This document shows, in pieces, positions 1 to 10,886 of a stretch of 64,000 nucleotides of DNA. Origin of the DNA: Phallusia mammillata (Eukaryota; Chordata; Ascidiacea; Phlebobranchia; Ascidiidae); contig QLIY01000275.1 of assembly GCA_003260075.1 (NCBI GenBank), forward strand, positions 62,001-126,000, given 5' to 3'. Under the pieces are notes generated by a model, which was given only the letters and a program-made list of their open reading frames with translations, searched no databases and had not been told where the DNA came from. Each line of letters starts with the position of its first letter. The stretch's first letter is position 1. Both the position numbers and the translations under genes were made by a program.

Positions 1-870
1 AGAGCGAGTGATTTCACGGTTAGTTTTGGAATAATGCTTAAACGACGCTATTTAAGAACAAATGCTGAGATTCATGTGGTCTATAGCCGAGGTTGTAAAC
101 CGGAGTAGATTTACTAAAGGGTGTGAATCACTGGATCAGGACAAAAACTGTTCTAAATTAGCTATGAAGTTAAAGATTGGCGAATTTTAATGACATTTTT
201 GTGGTTTTAAGTTAAGAACAATGCAAATTATTGCTTACTAAAGTTTAAACTTATTTGCATCTTTATGATGAGGTAAACTCCATTGGCGCCGATAAATATA
301 AAAAAACGTATATTTTTTCATCAAACTGACACCTTTAGTATCTTACAAAACCATATGCAACATTCAAGACTCGATTCGAATTAATCAAGATAAATTGTGT
401 GTAGACCTGTGAATAGGTTTTTTAGCGTTCGCAACGTACAAGAACAGCTAGAAGTACGTTTAGTGTATGGACGAGTTTCGATGTATAGTGATAGTAATCC
501 GACATAGTGATAGTAATCCGACATAGTGATGGTAATCCGAAGATTATCCAGATCTAAATTGAGGAGCAAACTGGTTGTCAGTTTAGGATAGTAAATGAGG
601 AAGCACGGCAAAGACGCATAATTACTAAAGGCGTTGCAGATGGGACTCGAGATAGAAGCTACAAATTGACCTGTATCTTGACTTTTATCTGATGGTTAAT
701 ATCGGCAGTTAAACTGATCTTACAAAGGAACAATTACACGATATTTAATTGGTGATAAATAACTTATATAGGTGGGATCCTTTTGCTCCATCGGTGAAAG
801 ATTTTTGTTGAACTTTAACCTTTACACTTCCTAAAGGGCGTCGCCTTAATGTGGCAAATTATCGCACCCA
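1..870. other. 5' flank of the TMEM178-like gene, no gene seen
   Basis: No open frame here has family resemblance or a splice context. The stretch holds a short tandem repeat (486-540, listed separately) and presumably the promoter of the gene that starts at 871. I see no convincing TATA box or other core promoter element. Confidence 0.5.
486..540. repeat. 19-bp tandem repeat, about 2.9 copies
   Basis: The unit TAGTGATAGTAATCCGACA is repeated twice exactly. A third copy has one change (GATGG for GATAG) and is cut short by two bases. Confidence 0.9.
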
Positions 871-3800
871 ATGGCAGCATGGAAGCTCTTAGGGCCTGGA
901 GTAACGTTAGGTATCATATCAGCCATTGTTTTAAGTGTTGCCATGACGAGTGATTACTGGTACATTCTGGATGCTTCACTTCATGAAAGGTTCTGTCCTG
1001 AAAGAGCAATCTTTGAAGATGCCATTCCGTGGCCGTATTACGCCTATAGTGGCTTTTACGCAGCCGGCAGCAGAGACATTCGCGGACAGCAATTTAATGA
1101 ACATTCGAAAGACAACAAAAGAGTTTCTCAAATTCATCCTGCTCCTCTCCAAATTAAAGAATCAAGAGGCAATGCTTCGAGGTCTGTTAGAACAATTACT
1201 GATTTAACGACTTATTATCCTCCGGATTTGAGAAAACTCAGGGAGTGGAAACGCCTGATGGAACAGCTTTATACAAATTTGAGAAGTTTTGGAGGACGGG
1301 ATATCACACAGAAAAATAAAAAACGAAAAGAAGGGAATCAGTTTGCGGTGAGTGCAAATTGTGATGCGACGATATAATAGCACCTGAACTCTACAACAAT
1401 TTCGCGACATGTTTTTGAAACGTTGTAGAAAATTAACTTAGATTTTGAAAACAATGGTGTCTATATTTTACCACTGTAGTAAGCAAGCAAAGAATAACAA
1501 GAGTATCTAAATATATTGATAGTGTTTACACGCTTAAATCAAATTAACTACATTTAATGAAGCGGATTTACAGGATTATTGGTTTAAAAATGTCGTCAAT
1601 CATCATAAAGTAGTTCAGCACGGGAAATTTGAGACAATGTAATGCAGGGGTCGGCAACCTTTTTAGCACTGCGGACCGTTTTTGAAAGTGAAACTTTATC
1701 GCGGACCGGTCTTCAAAAAACTACAAATATTTAGCAATAAAAACGCTTAAATTAGTTTATCATCCCCGGGATACATAGGCAAAGTGCTTTATAGAACTTA
1801 ACCTGAAAAATTATACGGACCGGTAACGAACTCCGCGGTTGCCGCCCACTGATGTAATGGACTCGAATGAAAGATCAGGTAGTTAAACACAGTCCCTTTC
1901 TCACACCTCGTATTCGAATATAATTTTAAAACACTTCCATCCATACTAACTTAGGTACTTAATCATTGCTTCACACTTCGCAGGGTCAAGGCACGACCAA
2001 CACAACGGATGAAAATTCCATCACCACGTGTAAGAAGCGACAGTTTAGCACCTCCAGTGGCTTGTGGAGGACGTGTTACCTCCCAGAAGCTGGATCACTC
2101 CTGGAAAAGCTAATCGATTGCGGTGAGCTGCTTTATCATCAATTCATTTGTTTCAGCATAAAATAAAACAGTACCAAAGTTTGACATAAAGTGTTATATG
2201 TGACATTGCTTGACAGAACCGGGAAACCTTTGGACTGTGGTTTAACGTACCAGAAATCTCTTTTAAATCTCTTTTTTTCTACATACCACCTTAAAGCAGG
2301 CAAATATATGTGCTCATGTAAAACATAGCAAAAACTGCCACGGAAATAGTTAAATGCCTATAGCCTGGTATTTGAATTTAAGCAATTGCTTTGAATATTG
2401 TATGGAAATATTGGACAGTGGAATAAAAAACGTTTTACAATAATGATTAATTAGCTTATACCAATGTCCTGGCATACATATACTAGGCAGTTTGTCATGC
2501 CAACCAGGTTGTTTGCAGTGCTGATTGCAAAACTCGTTTTCCATTGCACTGTTCAGTATTGATAAATTGCACGAAGCCAAGCGCACGTCGTGGCGTATGT
2601 GCCTACTATCAATATTTCATACAACAAGTTGTGGCTTATCTAATAATAAGCGCGCCAGTAAAGGCGTCTCCCTTTCCCTTCATTTCCGCCTTACACCTCG
2701 AATTGTGCAAACATACACGGCTTATGGTTTAATACAATGATTGCTTAAAGTGCTGCAGTTAAAGGAAGGGTCAAACAAGGACACAAACCCTGATGTAATC
2801 ATTTTGTCTGTGATAACGTTATCTTAATGGCATCACTTTACCTGTCTGAGCAGACAGACTCAAGAACACTAACTGTGCAACGCTGGTTTATTGACTTTTG
2901 GGGCTAGCTTTTTACGTTGGGTTGTTTGCATTGTGCTGGGTTGCGCGTCTCAAAGACGCAGGTGTTGACTGGGCTTGCTAAATGTTCAGCAATGTTAGCG
3001 CGTATTTAGTATTGGATGAAAGACACCCTGAAGGTCGTCCCAAAATCGCATTATAGGGCTTTAATGATTTGCTCCACAACAATTAGGCTGAGTTTTGAGA
3101 CATTTTATGCACCAGTTTCACACACAATTTTTCTTTCTGACATAGTGCGTGTCACACCTGGTAAAACTGGCATCACATATTTACCAATGCTAATTCGTCA
3201 GTGTTATTGTATCCACAGTTGTCAATGCGTTCACAGTTGTCAACCCGAAAGTACAAGATCGATCAGAACCACTATTTTCGTAATACCCGTGTTGTAGGCC
3301 TAAAAGTTTCTTAAAGGTCAAATTACGACAATATAATGTGCTCCAGTGCTAAATCAAGTCCGTTTTTTCAAACTTATGCTCCCAACGCCGCTCCAGGGCA
3401 AACTAGCAGGTCTGGTATTCAAAGCGCGACTAGGTCTGCAAAACAACAGTTAGAACGTACAAACTGATTGAACAGTGGGTGACCCTTGCGTTATGCAAAT
3501 ATCATATGAGATCAAGGCCACACGCACATAAGTGTGTAGTAGACTGGGTGTCGTGTCTTCCCTCATTAGCGCACTACTATGTCTGATTTCACTGAATAAT
3601 TAAAGGTTTCAAGGACACTAAACAACGGTGACGCACTGATGATTTCGTATAACGGCAGGTGGGCAAATGTAATTGAAATAAAAAAAACAGTCCTGTGCGA
3701 CAACATTATACTGATGTGATTGAGAAAATGTTTTTTGAGCCGTGACAAGGACAAACTAATGAATAAACGATTTCTCCCCTGGCGGGTAAATGACAAATAA

Positions 3801-6800
3801 ACACAAATTCGTAAGTAAAAAATATTGTGACAACGGTACAAGAGTCTTAAACTTTTTTATTGCAAAATCATCTCTAATTTTCCAAAAAAAAATTTTTGCT
3901 TCGGAGTATTCCCTATTCTCTGAAGCCGGGAGATTTACCCGCTTCTGCCACGCAATTGTGTTGAATTCATACATTAACTGACAAATTTTTGTTCAGAATT
4001 TAATGTCGTCAAAACACTTGTTCTACACAAATCAAACGTTAGATCAATTTCGTCAGATACAAATCCGCTTTTGCATTTCGGGTAGACCAACTTGGCGAAT
4101 ATTTAGAGCTGCATGATCTATAGAGGAAATACAGCGACAAAGGCAAATTTGTTTTTGCAAAATTCATTTGCGCACAATTTATTGTCCAGTAAACTCTGAA
4201 CACAAATAATTCAACAAAGATAGCTTTTTTTAACAATATTTCTGAAAATCAAAATAAGTTTGGAAAACGGCTTCGTAAAATGGAGTTTAGCCTCGCATGG
4301 TATCAACCCAAAACAAGAGCTATAGACACTGTTTTCACAGATAAAGTGTCTCTAGGGATTTGATGACGCACAACCAGTAGCATGTGGTCAGTTTACATGG
4401 GATGTCTACCTGATCATCACTAAAACTGCAAAGTTCAATCTTTAGGCTTCTGTACAGCACATTTATACATAAACGAAGCAGATCCCCCCCCCCATGTGGT
4501 CAGTTTACATGGGATGTCTACCTGATCATCACTAAAACTGCCAAAGTTCAATCTTTAGGCTTCTGTACAGCACATTTATACATAAACGATGCAGAATTTT
4601 TTTCGTAACCTCCGAAAAAGTAAAAAGATCAAAGAAAGTCCAACTAACTGTTGATATGGAAGCCGTGTTACAATTTACATGATTATTAGCGAAATCAAGC
4701 CCGTTTTATTCAAGTGCTACAAAACAGGTTCAGTTGATCGTAGGCGCCACAAAAGATTTGGTGACAATATAACATCGATTTCACGAAGTAAGGTCAAAAG
4801 GCTGACAAACAAACCGGAGAGGGTGACCTCAAGTTGGGATACAAGCCAAACAGAACCCGTTTTTGTTCTCAAAAATCAACCGAGTTAGAACTGAAAGATT
4901 TACATAAGTGAAATTGTACAACATGCTAAAGGCACCTTTTGTCCTTAAATCTTGCTTTTCACTAATCAGCATCATCTTGTATCGATACCCTGGCCCTTTA
5001 CAAGACACGTCGATATTTTTATGATTCCATTATCTTGGATCGTTAGGTTCCGGTTGTAGAGGCAGGAAGGCCTACTTTCGTCGATAAATCAATCGGGTAT
5101 AGAGAAAAGCAAAATATACGCTTATTCGTTTAATTCATTTTAACCAAATCACACCAAATGCGACAACATTTTCAGTTTTTTTTTACAAATCAAACTTTAA
5201 AGCGTTGTTAAATAAGCTTTTGGTGCCAGGCAAATGTCGAAACGATTATTTCCATGAAAACTGGTGGAAAGAGCGATATCCCCCCCCCCAATTCATTTTA
5301 ACCAAATCACACCAAATGCGACAACATTTTCAGTTTTCTTTTACAAATCAAACTTTAAAGCGTTGTTAAATCAGCTTTTGGTGCCAGGCAAATGTTGAAA
5401 CGATTATTTACATGAAAACTGGTGGAAAGAGCGATACTCGTTTTAAGCACTGTATTGTGAGTTGTGTAAAATATATTAAACATGAAATTATTAAGTTATC
5501 TTAAGTTTTGTTGATTTTTTTGCAACTTTTTTAAATTGTTGCTTCAGTTATTGTTAGGAGAGAGAAAAAACAAAATAGCTTTTCTATTTCTTGTTTTTGA
5601 TATTTCCCTTAAGTTTACGCAACAAGGAACAAGCAGATCAGAGTTGTAAGTCGGGCCTGGTTCGGGCTTAGGTTTTTTTTAACAAACGGGTTTGATTCGG
5701 GCCTTATTTCACATACTGTTTCCGTAATTAAAACAAAATTACCTGGCTAGGCATATGACTGGTTGCTGAACCAAATGTCCAACAGCCCTAAATTCATGTT
5801 TAAGCCATTGTCCATTATATTGTCCATTGTGTATGTCGTTTTTATTATAGGCTGTCATTCAACCTTTCGGCCTAAATGGGCTTGTTAAAACCGATTTGGG
5901 TTCGGGCCGGGCTTCGGCCTTGTACTTTCGGGTTCGGGCTCAAGTTTCAGGCCGGCTTACAACTCTGAGCATACCAAAACACTGCGTACTGTTTTTCTCT
6001 AACCAATATCGTTTTTTATCTATTTCGCATTTACGAAATGAAATACCAACATAGTGAAACCAGCGACACTCGATATGAGCTTTTCGCAAACGACATTTGC
6101 CTGGTTTACCGAGCCGTTTGCATAAATCTGTGAACATTGCAACTCGACATAGATTATTTATGTCTAAGCAGAATTAGCAAAGAACCGTGTAGAATTTAAA
6201 TCCTCAATGGGTTTATTCAACTAATGCGTGAAATTGCTGACAGCCTGTCTCATGTATTTAAATCATGAATTTGTCGGATATGCAGAATCAGTTTGTTCTG
6301 CCTGTGATGAGTTTTGACAATTTGACATCCGTAAAATTGTCTCTTTATGCTTGAGCAATAAGCAGGGAGATTAAAGTATTAAAATAAATTAGCTTTCTAA
6401 GGTATTGTTTTGCCCACTCAACGACGAAACGATGTATTTGTTGCAAGATATATATTTTTTGGTTTAGTGACCAAAAGCATTTAAGGGGCCCTGAAAATTT
6501 TTAATTGGGAAATGTTAGGGACCCCAAAGGTTTTATGTGAGACATCTTGGGATCCCAACAGTTTTATGTGTGACATGTTGGGACCCCCAAATTTTTATTT
6601 GTGACATGTTGCGACTTACAAAGATTTATGTGAGACAAGTTGGGACACCAAAAGTTTTGTGTGACATGTTGCTGGGATATAAAAAGTTGTATGTGTAACT
6701 TTGGGGGCCCCAGAGCGGATTTTGGACTAACTGGACTCGCGCAACTAAATTTAGCCCTTTCATCATTGGGGCTGACAACGCAAATAACAAAAATGACAAA

Positions 6801-9454
6801 TTGATACAAGAAGGGGAATCAATCTTTCTGCTTTCTTAAATATGACCCACAATAATTATCGTCAGTTTAGCTACAATCAATCCGGGATTCCGAGTATCTT
6901 TTGCTTTGGTTGAGCTCAATGTGGGGTTTTAAAAGTGCTTTGTTCATCAACAGGCAACTTGACCAGATGTGCTCCCGTGTTCTACGGAAATATCGACTAC
7001 CTTTCGATTCCAGCGTCGCTCCGCCTCAACGAAACCTCGCAGTTTTACCGGGACGAGCTAACCCTTCTACGTAAGTTACACCACAAAGAGAAAGTGTTTA
7101 CAACTGCCAAAAGTTTTTAGACATTCCAAAGTACGAATTTCGAACAGTTAATTATTGTCTGGTACAGTTCGTCCCAAAGTTAAGTTTTTTATTGATATTA
7201 TGTTTCCTTTTTGCCATGATTGGAGTTTTAAGCATATTGAGTTCTCAGGAAGTTTGCTTTTACACAAAATGACTCAGCCAAGGTAGCGGTGGTGGCAGAA
7301 TGGGCCTATGTTGAAACAATCATTACCTTGTGCTTCATTCGATCAAGCGCTGTGAGAGCGAAACTAAAGTTAGAGGTTTTAGGAAAACGCTTTTCTTTTC
7401 AGATGTTCGCCGGACAGTGGCGTCTTTTCTATTTCTATCAATTGTCACACAAGTGGTTGGATTGGTCGTGGTTTCGTGGGGTTGGCTCAGAGAAGAATGC
7501 TTTGAGCAGTATGCTGGCGGTCTGGTCCTGCTTATGTCTGGTAAGTGTAAATTTAAACCGTAAAACCAATAGACGCTAATATTCGAGATATCTACAACTA
7601 GAAAAGCTTAGCGATTTTGTTCAGTGTCAAAGAGTGTTACTGTAACATGCATATGGTACTGTAACATGCATATGCACTTTTATAATAAGTTGCCCCCCCC
7701 CCCTCTACAACTAGAAAAGCTTAGCGATTTTGTTCAGTGTCAAAGAGTGTTGCATGGTACTGTAACATGCATATGCACTTTTATAATAAGTTGTGTTGAA
7801 AATTTCCCATAATGTATAACGCAGCAATGATCCAGATTGGTTTCATTTAACGCATTGGCGAAAACTATTCCAGATTTGCTCAAATTTGCATTACAAAAGA
7901 CCATTCCGGATGTGCATAAAGAAAAATTGACAAAAGCCTACATATCCATATATTTTGGTACATGTACAGTAAACTTTTGTTAAAAGCAATTTTGCCATGT
8001 GCAGGCATCTTTCAACTGGCCGGTCTGTGCACGCATATTATCCAATGCCGCATAGAAATGTCCCGCACACCGAGTGAGGTATATGCCCCGCCCTCTCTTG
8101 TGCTGCACGGCTACGGATCATCAGCTTATTCGGGGTGGGCATCGTTTGGTACAACCCTGCTGTCAAGTTTTCTATGTATCATGGCTCCACTACACCCCAC
8201 AAACACACAGACCGAGTGCAAAGAAGACGACATTAAAAACCAATGGTGAGATTAAATGATTGATGTTATAACTACGGCATTTTTTTTTCTTTTTTAGGCC
8301 CACAGTGCAATGCAAAAGGTAGTAAACATAGTTGTTTAAAAAATCTATACTAACTTAGGTAAATTGCAAAAATCCACCGCGTTGTACTAATAAAGCATTG
8401 TAATGTACATGGTGGAAGGTGTGTTGCTTAAAAAATTGATTTCAGTATGTCGTTGTTATTTTTTCAATTTCAAGCTTACAATATACGGTGCAGCCGAAAA
8501 ACACGTCCACCTCATCTTCCAACCAACCGCTCATCCAGCCGACGCCAGACCCTGCACCAGGATGCGGTTTCCATAGAAACGGCCCCCCCCCCCCCACAGT
8601 GCAATGCAAAAGGTAGTAAACATAGTTGTTTAAAAAATCTTAGGTAAATTGCAAAAATCCACCGCGTTGTACTTATAAAGCATTGTAATGTACATGGTGG
8701 AAGGTGTGTTGCTTAAAAATTGATTTCAGTATGTCGTTACCCCCCCCCCCCCCAACTCAAGAGACAGAGAACCATCAAACGCCAAATGTCGGATTTGTCG
8801 AAAGTTTCTACTTTAAACGAGAGGGAAAGCAAGGCCCCCCCCCCGAAAGTCTTTCACAATGAGCCAGGGTCGGGTGTGAGAGTCGCCATCGAACCTTGGG
8901 ACTCGCCGTCGCATTTTAGCACTTACTTAGGCAACAGAAGAACTCTTTCGCAAGAAACGCCGACGTTGCCCCAACTCAAGAGACAGAGAACCATCAAACG
9001 CCAAATGTCGGATTTGACGAAAGTTTCTACTTTAAACGAGAGGGAAAGCAAGAACTTTTACAGACGGACTAGATCTTTGCCTCGCGACGCAAGTGGTCAC
9101 GCATATCCGGACTTGCGACGTGGTAGTGCGTCTACAATCTCGCGCTGTAGTCGGCCGAACTATTACGATCGTACGTGGGCGCCAAAAACAAATGACTACG
9201 ACGGGTCGATAGCGCGTTTGGAGGCAAGGCTTTCCCGACTTCCGCGCGATTGCGGCCCAAGCGACATGCGAAAAGTTGCTGAGATTTTTCGTTCCGCAAA
9301 TCCGCGCCTTCCTAAAGCCTCCGAAAGCTTGGAGAAAGATGAAGTACCGGAAAATACGGAAAGTTTACCTGCGGAAAAGTGGGATCCGACAAAAAGCGGA
9401 TACCTTCCTTGCGAACGTTCCAAAAGCAAGTTTTCGTTGTCGGAGGTGTCTTGA
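871..9454 (+). CDS. TMEM178-like: TMEM178-like four-pass membrane protein, with extended C-terminal tail
   Basis: Exons: 871-1347, 1984-2122, 6954-7070, 7403-7540, 8005-8245, 8298-8318, then a last exon from 8475 to the TGA at 9452-9454. All internal junctions are GT-AG and the frame holds to the last exon. The protein has a membrane segment at about residues 7-26, a claudin-fold GLWRTC motif at 185-190, and three more membrane segments near 250-270, 280-305 and 329-352. The pairing of LLHVRRTVASF with a later QYAGGLVLLMSG is typical of TMEM178. Vertebrate TMEM178A is an ER protein of roughly 300 residues that restrains store-operated calcium entry and NFATc1; that is family knowledge, not shown here. 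This protein would be about twice as long, with a Ser/Arg-rich tail without membrane segments. The last exon is broken up by three poly-C junctions; the likely true order is 8475-8582 followed by 8845-9454. Start chosen as the first ATG before the first membrane segment. Confidence 0.8.
1645..1851. mobile_element. hAT-type MITE in TMEM178 intron 1
   Basis: The left end begins CAGGGGTCGGCAACC and the right end finishes GGTTGCCGCCCACTG, an imperfect terminal inverted repeat. The element is flanked by the 8-bp direct duplication ATGTAATG at 1637-1644 and 1852-1859. A 207-bp body with no coding capacity fits a non-autonomous hAT element. Confidence 0.88.
4382..4595. repeat. tandem copy joined by a 10-C run (assembly-type junction)
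   Basis: The sequence 4382-4482 is repeated at 4494-4595, with a C run at 4484-4493 between them. The copies differ by a one-base indel and a substitution, as two alleles would. It lies in TMEM178 intron 2. Confidence 0.9.
5132..5436. repeat. tandem copy joined by a 10-C run (assembly-type junction)
   Basis: The block 5132-5278 recurs at 5290-5436 after a C run at 5280-5289. At least four single-base differences are visible between the two 147-bp copies, so this is not exact copying of one read. It lies in TMEM178 intron 2. Confidence 0.9.
5639..5967. mobile_element. Inverted-repeat element, probably a hAT MITE
   Basis: The left end CAGAGTTGTAAGTCGGGCCTG matches, in reverse complement, the right end CAGGCCGGCTTACAACTCTG. 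The interior is rich in GGTTCGGGC blocks, as seen in some hAT MITEs. The flanking bases (AAGCAGAT and AGCATACC) do not give a clean 8-bp duplication, so the family call is tentative. Confidence 0.65.
6485..6720. repeat. degenerate minisatellite, unit about 32 bp, about seven copies
   Basis: Successive units follow the pattern GGGACCCCAAAAGTTTTATG then TGTGACATGTT, with many substitutions. It lies just upstream of TMEM178 exon 3, in the end of intron 2. No open frame of interest. Confidence 0.75.
7590..7800. repeat. tandem copy joined by an 11-C run (assembly-type junction)
   Basis: The block beginning TCTACAACTAGAAAAGC near 7590 recurs from 7704, after a C run at 7693-7703. The first copy has an extra partial duplication of a GTACTGTAACATGCATATG motif, so the two copies differ as alleles could. 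It lies in TMEM178 intron 4. Confidence 0.88.
8298..8318 (+). CDS. TMEM178-like: 21-bp microexon (exon 6) of the TMEM178-like gene
   Basis: A polypyrimidine tract and AG end at 8297, and a GTAGTAA donor starts at 8319. The 21 bases keep the frame (residues WPTVQCK), and leaving the exon out would also keep it, so it could be a cassette exon. Part of this exon is copied at 8597-8613 by a poly-C junction. Confidence 0.55.
8583..8844. repeat. three poly-C junctions that scramble the TMEM178 last exon
   Basis: C runs lie at 8583-8595, 8740-8753 and 8835-8844. The segment 8596-8739 copies exon 6 and the following intron (8302-8457) with an 8-base deletion. The segment 8754-8834 copies the coding stretch that begins AACTCAAGAGACAGAG near 8972, with one T/A difference. 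Removing both copies joins 8582 to 8845 and restores one continuous tail exon. Confidence 0.85.
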
Positions 9455-9556
9455 CAAACAAACAATTGCTGCTTATAGATTTTTCAGTATGACAGGAGCG
9501 CGGCATCTTGTTTGGTAAATTTCCATACAAGGTGTACACACTCGACTGTAACTCAC

Positions 9557-9562
9557 AATAAA
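9557..9562 (+). terminator. poly(A) signal of the TMEM178-like gene
   Basis: AATAAA lies 103 bases after the TGA at 9454 and is the first canonical signal downstream of it. Confidence 0.7.
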
Positions 9563-9598
9563 CAAATCTTCGAAATACTCTGACTTCTGGAATATTTG

Positions 9599-9604
9599 TT
9601 TATT
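9599..9604 (-). terminator. possible poly(A) signal of EFL1
   Basis: TTTATT on the + strand is AATAAA on the - strand, about 640 bases past the EFL1 stop. It lies about 40 bases from the opposing TMEM178 signal, so the two transcripts would end close together or overlap. Confidence 0.45.
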
Positions 9605-10239
9605 AAACCTGAAAAGTTATGACATTCATTTGAAAGGTTTTGCGTATTCTTGCACCCACAAACGCCAAGAACGAACTAATCAAGTAGTTACGAAAGCAGC
9701 AAATCTCAAAAATATCAGGAAACAAAGTTGAAATCGAAACCACTGAAAGTCAAACTGGCAATGCGAAAAGTACCAGGCAGTGATATGAATGTAATGTATG
9801 TCACCTTGCATCAGTACGGAATTAAATAACTGGACGCCAAAGGTTTTGAAGTAGATGTACTTGGTTGTGAATGAAAAAACTTTACCTGTTATTTTTTACT
9901 GGGCCGTTTTGTCCCTGACCAATATAACAATATTCGCAATCTGCCATGCAAGTCAAATCAGGTATTCAATTTTACACCAATATAATTCCAAAGTTGTTGT
10001 AAAAAGACTCTTTCAACATGTTAAGGAGTTCAATAAGGTAGGCTTAGTCCAATTTGTTTATATCTGTAAGATCAACAAGTTTTACAAAGAAACACTTAAC
10101 CTGGAATCTCAAAACACAATAGAAACATCTGGCGCAACCCAATACCTCAGAACTCATTGCGCAATAGCCACGTGACTCTGGCTCCTAGAAACATCCAAAA
10201 CAAAGAGGGGCTTAACCCACCATGAAATCCCGCAGACGT

Positions 10240-10828
10240 TTACTTGTTCCTTCCGAGGGTTCTCTGTTTTTCAGCATGTTCTACCGTTTTCTCCTCAACG
10301 AAAAGTCCCTTTCTCCGGCGCACTGCGTTCATATATTTGGTCGCCTGGTTTTCAAAGTCTGCTTTCTCGCCGAAATGTTGAATTTCCTCTTCGGTAGTTG
10401 GAACCCAAAACGGATCGCTCGCAACAATCTAACAACGCACCAGGTTATTATAAAATCATGTTTTAAGATGGAACCAAAAGAAATTTTCCTTTAAACGTAT
10501 CATGAAATAGTAATTTAGGGGTTAAAAGTGATACTTTTTACTTTTTGTAACAATACATTGTACGGTATTACAGTTAGGCAACAAATATACAACTGCCTGT
10601 GTCGAAATTTTGACTTTTATGTTATTGTACCAGTTTTTTCCTCTAATGTAAAATGACTTCATTGCCCCAAAACCAATAAGCGAAAGATCAAGTTAATCTA
10701 TGTTTCAAAAGTGTGAAAAAGTTATTGACGTTTTACTCAACAGAACTGGCCACAGTTTTGCGTAGTAAATCTTGTAAACGAAATAAAAGCAGAAATTATT
10801 GGATTTATTTTCTTTTATTATACGAACG

Positions 10829-10886
<58 letters not shown>

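Noticed and set aside
481-540. CRISPR-like short repeat
   Set aside because: It is a plain tandem repeat with no spacers, in an animal genome.
8720-9454. A stand-alone 244-codon gene starting at 8720
   Set aside because: Its first residues come from a copied intron and a C run (PPPP). The real coding part continues the TMEM178 frame from the exon at 8475.
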